From: Eubacteriales bacterium
GTDB lineage: Bacteria > Bacillota > Clostridia > Peptostreptococcales > Anaerovoracaceae
Assembly: GCA_028691625.1 (NCBI GenBank)
Contig: JAQUYZ010000161.1
Span: forward strand, 1 to 5,244
Length of the DNA stretch: 5,244 nucleotides
Reading direction: 5' to 3'
Shown here: one piece after another, positions 1 through 5,244 of the stretch
Position numbering within the stretch: position 1 is the first letter of the stretch
How the letters are laid out: every line of letters starts with the position of its first letter
Translations under genes and position numbers: made by a program
The notes under the pieces: model-generated
Seen by the model: the letters and a program-made list of their open reading frames with translations, nothing else
The model's database searches: none
Told to the model about the DNA's origin: nothing

Positions 1-710
1 CATATCAATAATCAGGGAATCCTTCACCAGTTCTCCGAGCAACTGAAACAGACTATGGGAGTTCCCACTGTCAGCGTCGTAGCGGATAAAGGCTATGACA
101 GCAAAGAAGAAATTGAAGCCTGTATCCTCCACGGCATTATCCCTTATGTCGGCTTTAAGGATGCAAGGAAGAACGGCTCCTTACTCTGGATTATGAAAAA
201 CAGGACATCACCGATAAAATGCGGAATTCAACTGATCCGGAAGATATTAGTGCCTGCCTCCATTCGGGAGTGCTTCCTTCCTGCTATGAAAACACCAATC
301 TCTCTGTTGAAGTTCATTCGGAAGGACAGTTGGGCTGCTTTCAAAGATCTTCTGATCAGAAAACAGTGATCTGCCCCATGTGCGTCGCGGTGAGGATGTA
401 TGGGGAAAAGCCCCCTGTCAATGTTCCCCCTCCTGATTTTATCCCTCATAATTCGTTTTTCGTAAAAAATCGGGCTGAAAAGACGGTTCTTATCAGAATT
501 AAGGATGATATTCCCAAGCAAAAAGAGAGACTCTGTATTTCAGAGCATCCTTTCGGAACGGTGAAATGGTATCATGGCGCACATTATGTGCTGTGTAAAG
601 GAATCAGGAAGACCACTGCAGAGCTGGGGCTTAGTTTCCTTGCGTATAACTTGAGAAGAGCGGTCAATATGATCGGTACCAGGGCAATTCTGGAGGGAAT
701 CGAGGCCTGA
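1..710 (+). pseudogene. IS1182-family transposase, C-terminal half, frameshifted and internally deleted
   Basis: The frame is open from base 1 (HINNQGILHQF...), matching residue 270 onward of the intact transposase in copy B. It keeps the second catalytic aspartate motif (VVADKGYDS). After GFKD at 160-162, copy B reads GAT GAC AAG where this copy reads GAT GCA AGG: one A is missing, which shifts the frame, and the shifted frame stops at 367-369. The original reading resumes in another frame (MRNSTDPEDIS... from 219) and runs to the TGA at 708-710. A second lesion at 380/381 removes 45 codons in frame, equal to residues 397-441 of the intact protein, including the CxxCxxxC cluster. The C-terminal motif with the probable third catalytic acid (TTAELGLSFLAYNLRR) is still present. 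Many differences from copy B are synonymous, so the ancestor was a working gene of a related lineage. A functional product is very unlikely. Confidence 0.9.
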
Positions 711-727
711 ATGGCCTTCTTTTTTTG
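703..727 (+). terminator. Rho-independent terminator across the stop codon of the copy A transposase
   Basis: A 5-bp stem AGGCC/GGCCT (703-707 and 713-717) with loop TGAAT contains the TGA stop codon (708-710). It is followed by a T-rich tract, TTCTTTTTTTG. Stem plus T tract is the usual form of an intrinsic terminator. It is identical to the one in copy B. Confidence 0.7.
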
Positions 728-740
728 TTTTAATTCCTTC

Positions 741-790
741 GCAAAATGAAAAAACGCTGAAATTTCAACACTTCAGCGTTCTCATTTTGC
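741..790. repeat. Subterminal two-part hairpin in the right end of copy A
   Basis: The outer arms GCAAAATGA/TCATTTTGC (741-749 and 782-790) and the inner arms AACGCTGAA/TTCAGCGTT (753-761 and 772-780) form a long, slightly bulged inverted repeat with a 10-base loop. Read on the minus strand, the inner stem is followed by a run of six T, the form of an intrinsic terminator that would stop transcription entering the element from its right side. It is identical to the hairpin at 2611-2660. Confidence 0.75.
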
Positions 791-791
791 C

Positions 792-807
792 CTTTTCGGA
801 CACTTTG
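792..807. repeat. Right terminal inverted repeat of copy A
   Basis: CTTTTCGGACACTTTG is identical to the right end of copy B (2662-2677). Its reverse complement matches the left end of copy B in 14 of 16 positions. Confidence 0.85.
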
Positions 808-811
808 TGGT
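808..811. repeat. Probable target-site duplication TGGT, left side of copy B
   Basis: TGGT lies between the right end of copy A and the left end of copy B, and occurs again at 2678-2681 directly after copy B. With the element ends set by the aligned inverted repeats (CAGACTGTCC... and its partner), TGGT is what remains on each side, so a 4-bp target duplication is the simplest reading. Because TGGT also follows copy A, it could instead be a constant part of the right end that matches the target by chance. Confidence 0.65.
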
Positions 812-827
812 CAGACTGTCCGAAAAG
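812..827. repeat. Left terminal inverted repeat of copy B
   Basis: CAGACTGTCCGAAAAG pairs with the reverse complement of 2662-2677 (CAAAGTGTCCGAAAAG), with mismatches only at positions 3 and 5. With the right end of copy A only 4 bases away, it also forms an 11-bp perfect inverted repeat (792-802 with 817-827, 14-base loop). Confidence 0.85.
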
Positions 828-876
828 TCCCCGTTAAAATCTCACTTCCCAAAGCGGGTCAATTTCTACATAATCG

Positions 877-905
877 TTGAAATTTGAATGGTTTTATGCT
901 ATACT
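877..905 (+). promoter_or_regulatory. Promoter of the copy B transposase gene
   Basis: The -35 TTGAAA (877-882) and -10 TATACT (900-905) are separated by 17 bases, with an extended -10 TGC directly before the -10 box. Transcription would begin near 911-913, leaving a very short leader that includes the ribosome binding site. The TTG at 877 that could be taken as an in-frame start codon is part of the -35 box and cannot be the translation start of a transcript made from this promoter. Confidence 0.8.
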
Positions 906-914
906 AAAAGAAAA

Positions 915-921
915 CGGGGTG
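915..921 (+). promoter_or_regulatory. Ribosome binding site that decides the transposase start
   Basis: The purine-rich CGGGGTG lies 6 bases before ATG 928. The ATG at 922 is too close to it (2 bases after GGGG). This favours 928, which gives the N-terminus MTYIQGESR seen in related transposases. Confidence 0.6.
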
Positions 922-927
922 ATGGAA

Positions 928-2580
928 ATGACATATATCCAAGGCGAAAGCCGCACTCAGATGTGCCTGCCGGAATACATAGAGGACATGGTCCCGCTGG
1001 ACAGTCCCGTCCGTGTCATTGACAGCTTTGTTGATTCTCTCGATATGCACAAACTTGGGTTCGTAAAAGCCCAGCCTGCAGGGACCGGACGCCCTGCCTA
1101 TGATCCCAGGGACCTTCTGAAACTTTACATCTATGGATATTTTAATAAGATTCGCTCCAGCAGAAAATTAATGCAGGAGTGTACAAGAAACATCGAACTC
1201 TTCTTTCTTCTTAACAGACTCTCGCCTGATTTTCGTACCATTGCAGACTTTAGAAAGGATAATTCCGACGCCATACGAAGCGTATTTCTGGAATTTACCA
1301 AGCTTTGCATCCGCCTTAACCTTTACAGCAGAGAGCTGTCTGCTGTGGATGGTTCAAAGTTCCGTGCAGTCAACGGCAATAAGCGGATGTACAACCAGGA
1401 AATCCTGACAAAAAAACTGGAACGCATCTCAGTCAAGCTGAAGGAATACATGGACAGGCTGGACCGGGAAGATCAGGATGACGATACGGTCGATGAAGAT
1501 GACAAGGAGGATCACACGAGTCTTCCTGAGAAAATTCAGCAGCTTCAGGAAAGGCAGCAGCTTTACAAAGGATATCTTTCCGAGCTTTCTGAAACTGGAC
1601 AGACCCAGAAGCTCATCACTGATCCAGAGGCTCGGATGATGCATTCCCATAAGGACGGTTTTCACTGCTGCTACAACGTCCAAACCGCCGTTGATCATTC
1701 CACCCATCTGATCGGCGACTACCTCGTTACCAATCATATCAATGATCAGGGAATCCTTCACCGGTTCTCCGAACAGCTTAAGCAGACTATGGGTGTTCCC
1801 ACTGTCAGCGTCGTGGCGGACAAAGGGTATGACAGCAGGGAGGAAATAGAAGCCTGTATCCTCCACGGCATTGTTCCCTATGTGGGCTTTAAGGATGACA
1901 AGGAGGAACGTATCCTTACACTGGATTATGAAAAGCATGACATTACCGATATAATGCGGAACTCAACCGATCCGGAAAATATCAGTGCCTGCCTCCATGC
2001 CGGGGTGCTCCCCTCATGCTATGAAAACACCAATATCTCTGTCGAAGTTCATTCGGAAGGGCAGCTGGGCTGCTTTCAGAGGTCTCAGGATCAGATGACA
2101 GTTACCTGCCCCATGGGTTTCACCCTGCGAAGAACCAAGATCAAGGGAGAAGGCATGGTTTACGCATCCAAGCCCGCTTGCAGGCAATGCTCCAACCGCT
2201 GCACTCCGTCAAAGTCACACAAAACCGCATATTTCGGTCCCAAAGCCGAATGCGTCGCGGTGAGGATGTATGGGGAAAAGCCCCCTGTCAATGTTCCCCC
2301 TCCTGATTTTATCCCTCATAATTCGTTTTTCGTAAAAAATCGGGCTGAAAAGACGGTTCTTATCCGAATCAGGGATGATATACCTAAGCAAAAAGAGAGA
2401 CTCTGTATCTCGGAACATCCTTTCGGAACGGTGAAATGGTATCATGGCGCACATTATGTGCTGTGTAAAGGAATCAGGAAGACCACTGCAGAGCTGGGGC
2501 TTAGTTTCCTTGCGTATAACTTGAGAAGAGCGGTCAATATGATCGGTACCAGGGCAATTCTGGAGGGAATCGAGGCCTGA
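928..2580 (+). CDS. IS1182-family DDE transposase, intact
   Basis: This 550-residue protein would bind the ends of its element and catalyse DNA strand transfer for transposition. The N-terminal part (about 15-110) is the DUF772-type domain found in IS5/IS1182-like transposases (DPRDLLKLYIYGYFNKIRSS, then FRTIADFRKDN). The catalytic core has D141 (AVDGSKFRAVNG), D298 (VVADKGYDS) and the probable acid E522 (TTAELGLSFLAYNLRR). Residues 160-225 form a highly charged insert rich in Asp and Glu, likely coiled coil. A cysteine cluster (C394; C418, C421, C425) may bind zinc, as suggested for this group. The length is usual for the family. ATG 928 is chosen because of the ribosome binding site and the promoter directly upstream; ATG 922 is the alternative. 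No frameshift or missing key residue is visible, so it could act on both copy B and the intact right end of copy A. Confidence 0.93.
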   Translation: MTYIQGESRTQMCLPEYIEDMVPLDSPVRVIDSFVDSLDMHKLGFVKAQPAGTGRPAYDPRDLLKLYIYGYFNKIRSSRKLMQECTRNIELFFLLNRLSPDFRTIADFRKDNSDAIRSVFLEFTKLCIRLNLYSRELSAVDGSKFRAVNGNKRMYNQEILTKKLERISVKLKEYMDRLDREDQDDDTVDEDDKEDHTSLPEKIQQLQERQQLYKGYLSELSETGQTQKLITDPEARMMHSHKDGFHCCYNVQTAVDHSTHLIGDYLVTNHINDQGILHRFSEQLKQTMGVPTVSVVADKGYDSREEIEACILHGIVPYVGFKDDKEERILTLDYEKHDITDIMRNSTDPENISACLHAGVLPSCYENTNISVEVHSEGQLGCFQRSQDQMTVTCPMGFTLRRTKIKGEGMVYASKPACRQCSNRCTPSKSHKTAYFGPKAECVAVRMYGEKPPVNVPPPDFIPHNSFFVKNRAEKTVLIRIRDDIPKQKERLCISEHPFGTVKWYHGAHYVLCKGIRKTTAELGLSFLAYNLRRAVNMIGTRAILEGIEA

Positions 2581-2597
2581 ATGGCCTTCTTTTTTTG
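2573..2597 (+). terminator. Rho-independent terminator across the stop codon of the copy B transposase
   Basis: The stem AGGCC/GGCCT (2573-2577 and 2583-2587) encloses the TGA stop and is followed by a tract of mostly T. It should end the transposase transcript inside the element, before it runs antisense into the tRNA gene. Confidence 0.72.
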
Positions 2598-2610
2598 TTT
2601 TAATTCCTTC

Positions 2611-2660
2611 GCAAAATGAAAAAACGCTGAAATTTCAACACTTCAGCGTTCTCATTTTGC
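2611..2660. repeat. Subterminal two-part hairpin in the right end of copy B
   Basis: The outer arms GCAAAATGA/TCATTTTGC (2611-2619 and 2652-2660) and inner arms AACGCTGAA/TTCAGCGTT (2623-2631 and 2642-2650) are separated by short A-rich and C bulges, with a 10-base loop. It lies about 17 bases inside the element's right end. Possible roles are blocking incoming transcription and marking the end for the transposase. Confidence 0.78.
2619..2650 (-). terminator. Minus-strand intrinsic terminator, probably ending the tRNA-Leu transcript
   Basis: On the minus strand the stem AACGCTGAA/TTCAGCGTT (9 bp, 10-base loop) is followed directly by T residues (complement of the A run 2619-2624, the last two shared with the stem). 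It begins 27 bases after the encoded CCA of the tRNA gene, a natural place for a tRNA terminator, yet it belongs to the insertion sequence. Confidence 0.65.
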
Positions 2661-2661
2661 C

Positions 2662-2677
2662 CTTTTCGGACACTTTG
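2662..2677. repeat. Right terminal inverted repeat of copy B
   Basis: CTTTTCGGACACTTTG is the imperfect inverted partner of 812-827 and identical to 792-807. The base after it is the first of the TGGT that also encodes the tRNA CCA and discriminator. Confidence 0.87.
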
Positions 2678-2681
2678 TGGT
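2678..2681. repeat. Probable target-site duplication TGGT, right side of copy B, within the tRNA-Leu 3' end
   Basis: TGGT is the reverse complement of ACCA, the discriminator A73 plus CCA of the tRNA-Leu gene. It repeats the TGGT at 808-811. If it is the duplicated target, the insertion restored the tRNA 3' end exactly. Confidence 0.65.
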
Positions 2682-2760
2682 GCGCGCGGAGGGACTTGAA
2701 CCCCCACGGTCGCCCGCTAGATCCTAAGTCTAGTGCGTCTGCCAATTCCGCCACGCGCGC
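2678..2760 (-). tRNA. tRNA-Leu, anticodon UAG, with encoded CCA
   Basis: Read on the minus strand, the acceptor GCGCGCG (2754-2760) pairs perfectly with CGCGCGC (2682-2688), followed by discriminator A (2681) and encoded CCA (2678-2680). The D arm has the TGGCGGAATTGGCAGACGC form typical of tRNA-Leu. The anticodon stem CTAGA/TCTAG holds the loop CTTAGGA, with anticodon TAG at 2724-2726, so it reads CUA and by wobble other CUN leucine codons. The variable arm is long (11 bases, CGG-GCGA-CCG-T), as expected for a class II tRNA. The T arm is GGGGG-TTCAAGT-CCCTC with one G-T pair. No defect is seen, so it should be functional. It appears as a single gene with its own promoter. Its 3' flank beyond CCA is insertion-sequence DNA. 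Confidence 0.95.
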
Positions 2761-2804
2761 ATAGATGATCGGGCTGCTGCTCAGCCTACAATGACTGAAC
2801 AAGA

Positions 2805-2824
2805 TTGATTTTACTTGATTTTAC
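2805..2824. repeat. Perfect 10-bp tandem repeat in the tRNA promoter region
   Basis: TTGATTTTAC occurs twice head to tail (2805-2814 and 2815-2824). On the minus strand each unit contains TAAAAT, so the -10 box is present twice. Only the copy farther from TTGACA has usable spacing (18 against 8 bases). Confidence 0.8.
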
Positions 2825-2837
2825 CCCCTGTTGTCAA
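2808..2837 (-). promoter_or_regulatory. Promoter of tRNA-Leu
   Basis: On the minus strand, a perfect -35 TTGACA (complement of 2832-2837) and -10 TAAAAT (complement of 2808-2813) are 18 bases apart. Transcription would start near 2801, giving a leader of about 40 bases before the mature tRNA. That leader includes a small hairpin (GGCTG/CAGCC, 2772-2786). The promoter lies 38 bases after the stop codon of the sensor gene on the same strand. I see no clear terminator between them, so read-through into the tRNA is also possible. Confidence 0.75.
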
Positions 2838-2875
2838 CCCTTTTTTACAATCATGTTGTTATCCGACGAAAATGG

Positions 2876-5244
2876 TTAAGACATGCCTGCATTACTATGT
2901 AGCAATTTCTTGGCCTCCTGGATTGAAACAGGTTTGCTGATCAAATACCCCTGGATCATGTCGCAGTCGTTATCCTTCAAAAACTGATACTGCTCTACTG
3001 TTTCCACCCCTTCGGCAATCACTTTCAATTGCATTCCATGGGCAAGCTCAATAATTGCGCAGATGATTTGCCCGTTTCGATCCGCATTAATGAAATCATC
3101 CAGGAATGATTTGTCGATTTTCAGCGTATTGATGGGAAGTATGCGCAGATAGGTCAGAGATGAGTACCCCTGTCCAAAATCATCCAGGGATATTAAAATA
3201 CCAAGGGCTTTGATCTGGTGAAGTTTTTTCAGGCTTGGTTCCAGAGAATCAATGAGGATCGATTCCGTAATCTCAAATTCGATTTTTTCCGGGGCAGCAC
3301 CGGTCTGTTCCAGGATCGATTTTACCAATGGTACAAACTCCTTTTGGCGGAGCTGAATCGGCGAAATGTTGATCGAGACAGAGATATTCCCATATCCCTT
3401 GGAATTCAGTTCAGCGGCAAATAAGCAGCTTTCCCGTATGATCCAATTTCCAATTGGTATGATCAGGCCGTTTTCTTCTGCGCGCTTGATAAAAACCGAC
3501 GGTGGCACCTGGCCCAATTCATGATTTTTCCATCGGATCAGTGCCTCATATTTACAGATTTTCCCTGTCTCCATATTGACAATAGGCTGATATTGAATGG
3601 AAAAATTCATTCCTTTCACGGCTGATCTAAGGTGATGATCCAGCAGCATTTTTTCCTTTGCACCTTCCATCATATCAAGATTAAAAAACATCAAACTGTT
3701 TTTCCCGTTATTTTTTACAAAATACAAAGCAATGTCAGCATTTTTCATCAAGGTGTCGTAATCTTTCCCGTCCGTAGGGACCATAACGATACCACCGCTT
3801 AACGTAATATAAAAAGCCCCTTGGCAAAGCCTGATCGGTTCCGACAGCTTGTCATTGAGTTTGGCAACAAATTTCGAGATCTCATCCCGATTGCTCATAT
3901 GATTGAATACAACAACAAATTCGTCACCGCCCTGACGAAACACCATATCGTTTTCTCCTGTAATCTCTTTCAGGATATTTCCGACTTCGATCAGCAGTCG
4001 ATCCCCTTCGTTATGCCCAAAATTGTCGTTGATCGCCTTAAAGTCATCAATGTCGATATAAATGATCGCCGACGGAGCGTCGGTTCCGGTGTGAATTTGA
4101 TTGTTGATGTAATCCTTCAGATACACACGGTTGGGAAGCCTTGTCAATTCATCATAGTAAGCCATCTCCCAAATTTTATTCTGGTATTCCTTAAGCTCCG
4201 TAATATCAGTATGAGAACCAACAATCTTAACCGGATATCCGTGCGCATTATGCAGTACCTTGACTTTGGTATGAAGCCACATCGTTCCTCCATCTTTATG
4301 TCTGACTCTGTATTCACAGGCACTCACATGATTCTCATTCTGAAAAGCCTTCGTAAATTCAGTTTGTACATATTCAAGATCTTCTTTCTCAATAATTTCA
4401 AGAAAGTCCTCCTTGTTAACGAACTCCGCATCAGAGTAGCCAAGCATCTGATTCAGTCCTCCGGAATGGTGAATCAGATTGTTTTCCGGATTCCAATCCC
4501 AGATGATATCATTCGTCGCTTCGGCAACCATCCTGTAGTTTTCTTCACTTACCTGCAATTTTTCAAGAGCAATGGAGCGCTCCACCAACTCATGCTTCAA
4601 CTGCTGGTCTATGGCATAAAGCTGCTCGTATAAAGCTGATAACTCCTGATTGGCTTTATAGGCCTGCCGCTCCGCTTTTTTCCTGTTTTTTATATTATTT
4701 ATCAAGAGCAGAATATAGATCATCAGTACTGCAAACGCGATTATTGTGCCGATGACCAATTCCTTATATGTGTCGAAGAAGGAAAATGGTTTGTTTATTA
4801 CCGTACTTCCGTGGGGCAGTCGTTCCAGCGGAATTCCGAAGCGTTCCAACTGCTCGTAGTCATAGATCTGCTCCGCCACTTTTTCATTTATATTATCGAT
4901 CCGGTCAATCTGTTCTCCGTCCAGAACCCGAATAGCAAGTTCTGCTGCATAACCTCCGATTGTCTCGCCGGACAGCAAGCTCCCTCCGAGCACGCCATTT
5001 CCCATTCTGAAATTCCACATGTCGTAAACCGGTACAGAGCTGGCGTCGCAGATCAGTTCCCCAAACTTGTCTGCAGGGATCTTGTATCCTTTCGCGTCCT
5101 CAGTATAGCCGCAAAGCAAAATCACGCTGTTCTTATTCAGCGTTGAAATCGTCTTCATGATTTCCTCAATCGGCAACGTATACAGAAAGATGAGCTCATA
5201 CCTGTCCTGAAGTTGATCCTCCAAAATCTGCTGTTTTGAATCTA
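2876..5244 (-). CDS. Membrane c-di-GMP sensor protein with substrate-binding-like, PAS, GGDEF and EAL domains (N-terminus outside window)
   Basis: The protein would make and/or break down c-di-GMP in the cytoplasm in response to an external ligand. The frame stays open to the window edge. The TTG at 5222-5224 has no ribosome binding site before it, so it is not taken as the start. Numbering from that TTG: residues 1-145 resemble the C-lobe of an ABC-type substrate-binding domain (VPVYDMWNFRMGNGVLGG...). One membrane helix lies at about 156-177, followed by a charged coiled coil to about 225. A PAS domain spans 227-345 (ENYRMVAEATNDIIWDW to GSHTDITE). GGDEF spans about 350-516 with intact GGDEF at 432-436, but the inhibitory RxxD site reads GEND (423-426). 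EAL spans about 525-775 with E560, N619, EITES (651-655), DD 681-682, K702, E738 and Q758 all present. Both catalytic domains therefore look competent, with the phosphodiesterase best supported. It ends at TAA 2876-2878, upstream of tRNA-Leu. Confidence 0.9.
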   Translation of the reverse strand, partial: DSKQQILEDQLQDRYELIFLYTLPIEEIMKTISTLNKNSVILLCGYTEDAKGYKIPADKFGELICDASSVPVYDMWNFRMGNGVLGGSLLSGETIGGYAAELAIRVLDGEQIDRIDNINEKVAEQIYDYEQLERFGIPLERLPHGSTVINKPFSFFDTYKELVIGTIIAFAVLMIYILLLINNIKNRKKAERQAYKANQELSALYEQLYAIDQQLKHELVERSIALEKLQVSEENYRMVAEATNDIIWDWNPENNLIHHSGGLNQMLGYSDAEFVNKEDFLEIIEKEDLEYVQTEFTKAFQNENHVSACEYRVRHKDGGTMWLHTKVKVLHNAHGYPVKIVGSHTDITELKEYQNKIWEMAYYDELTRLPNRVYLKDYINNQIHTGTDAPSAIIYIDIDDFKAINDNFGHNEGDRLLIEVGNILKEITGENDMVFRQGGDEFVVVFNHMSNRDEISKFVAKLNDKLSEPIRLCQGAFYITLSGGIVMVPTDGKDYDTLMKNADIALYFVKNNGKNSLMFFNLDMMEGAKEKMLLDHHLRSAVKGMNFSIQYQPIVNMETGKICKYEALIRWKNHELGQVPPSVFIKRAEENGLIIPIGNWIIRESCLFAAELNSKGYGNISVSINISPIQLRQKEFVPLVKSILEQTGAAPEKIEFEITESILIDSLEPSLKKLHQIKALGILISLDDFGQGYSSLTYLRILPINTLKIDKSFLDDFINADRNGQIICAIIELAHGMQLKVIAEGVETVEQYQFLKDNDCDMIQGYLISKPVSIQEAKKLLHSNAGMS

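Larger units (their letters stand above)
1..807 (+). mobile_element. IS1182-family insertion sequence, copy A (right-hand part; left end outside window)
   Basis: This segment aligns from its first base with positions 1735-2677 of the complete copy B, except for one missing base (near 163) and a 135-base gap at 380/381. The lengths agree exactly: 807 against 943, a difference of 136. It ends in the same 16-base right inverted repeat (792-807) and is followed by the same TGGT. It carries the last half of a transposase gene, the terminator across the stop codon and the subterminal hairpin. Identity to copy B is uneven: about 87% over 1-380 (49 mismatches by eye), complete over 381-494, 8 mismatches over 495-545, then complete to the end. 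The left half is cut by the window, so it cannot be said whether the element is otherwise full length. With a broken transposase it cannot move by itself, but its right end is intact and could be used in trans. Confidence 0.9.
812..2677 (+). mobile_element. Complete IS1182-family insertion sequence, copy B (1866 bp)
   Basis: The element is bounded by 16-base inverted repeats: 812-827, and 2662-2677 whose reverse complement matches at 14 of 16 positions with a shared TGTCCGAAAAG core. It is flanked by TGGT on both sides. It holds one gene for a DDE transposase, a promoter in the left end, a terminator across the stop codon and a subterminal hairpin. Its size and single-gene layout fit the IS1182 family. 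All visible parts are intact, so it may be active. It sits directly against the right end of the related copy A on one side and the 3' end of a tRNA-Leu gene on the other. Confidence 0.92.

Noticed and set aside
155..225. Programmed frameshift in the copy A transposase
   Set aside because: The intact copy B has one continuous frame with no break here, and copy A lacks exactly one base relative to it with no slippery run. A simple deletion explains it.
792..827. New hybrid promoter formed at the junction of the two IS ends
   Set aside because: In some IS families abutted ends create -35 and -10 boxes. I see no convincing pair with proper spacing on either strand here.
877..927. Longer transposase reading from TTG 877 (17 extra residues)
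   Set aside because: The TTG is the -35 box of a good promoter with 17-base spacing, so the codon lies before the transcript start. The ribosome binding site and family N-terminus point to ATG 928.
1429..1938. Minus-strand open frame inside the transposase gene
   Set aside because: It is fully antisense to a clearly coding region and has no recognisable motif or ribosome binding site. The minus-strand frames at 228-521 and 2215-2454 are rejected for the same reason.
2678..2681. Attachment site of an integrative element at the tRNA 3' end
   Set aside because: No tyrosine recombinase gene and no long duplicated tRNA segment is seen. Only 4 bases repeat, and they are flanked by clear IS inverted repeats.
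2838..2875. Terminator of the sensor gene
   Set aside because: Only a weak 4-bp hairpin (ACAA/TTGT) is present after the stop codon on the minus strand, with no T tract following it.
3821..4633. Plus-strand open frame of 270 codons
   Set aside because: It lies antisense within the PAS and GGDEF coding region of the minus-strand sensor gene, resembles no protein family I know, and lacks a convincing start. It is a shadow of the real gene, as are the shorter plus-strand frames at 3218-3424 and 4811-5146.

Overview
The window looks like an accessory stretch of a Gram-positive (Bacillota) chromosome, most likely from class Clostridia. The grounds are a moderate base composition, a close match of the transposase to IS1182-family proteins common in that group, strong TTGACA/TATAAT-type promoters, a tRNA gene with encoded CCA, and a large membrane c-di-GMP protein with an extracytoplasmic substrate-binding-like domain typical of clostridial sensors. 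I cannot name a species from sequence alone.

Positions 1-807 hold the right-hand part of one IS1182-family insertion sequence (copy A); its left part lies outside the window. Its transposase gene is broken by a 1-base deletion near 163 and a 135-base in-frame deletion at 380/381. A 4-base TGGT follows (808-811). Then comes a complete second element (copy B, 812-2677, 1866 bp) with 16-base terminal inverted repeats, its own promoter, an intact 550-residue transposase (928-2580), a terminator overlapping the stop codon and a large subterminal hairpin. A second TGGT follows (2678-2681). It is also the encoded CCA plus discriminator base of a tRNA-Leu(UAG) gene on the minus strand (2678-2760).

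The tRNA has a good promoter at 2808-2837. Just upstream of that, on the same strand, ends a long partial gene (2876-5244) for a membrane sensor with substrate-binding-like, transmembrane, PAS, GGDEF and EAL parts. Its N-terminus runs off the window.

The host part (sensor gene and tRNA-Leu) appears intact, and the IS elements sit exactly at the 3' end of the tRNA without damaging it. The IS right end seems to give the tRNA its 3' trailer and a minus-strand terminator. I found no new multi-gene system. The points most worth a second look are the exact tRNA-end targeting, the abutting IS ends, and the patchwork of identical and diverged tracts between the two IS copies.
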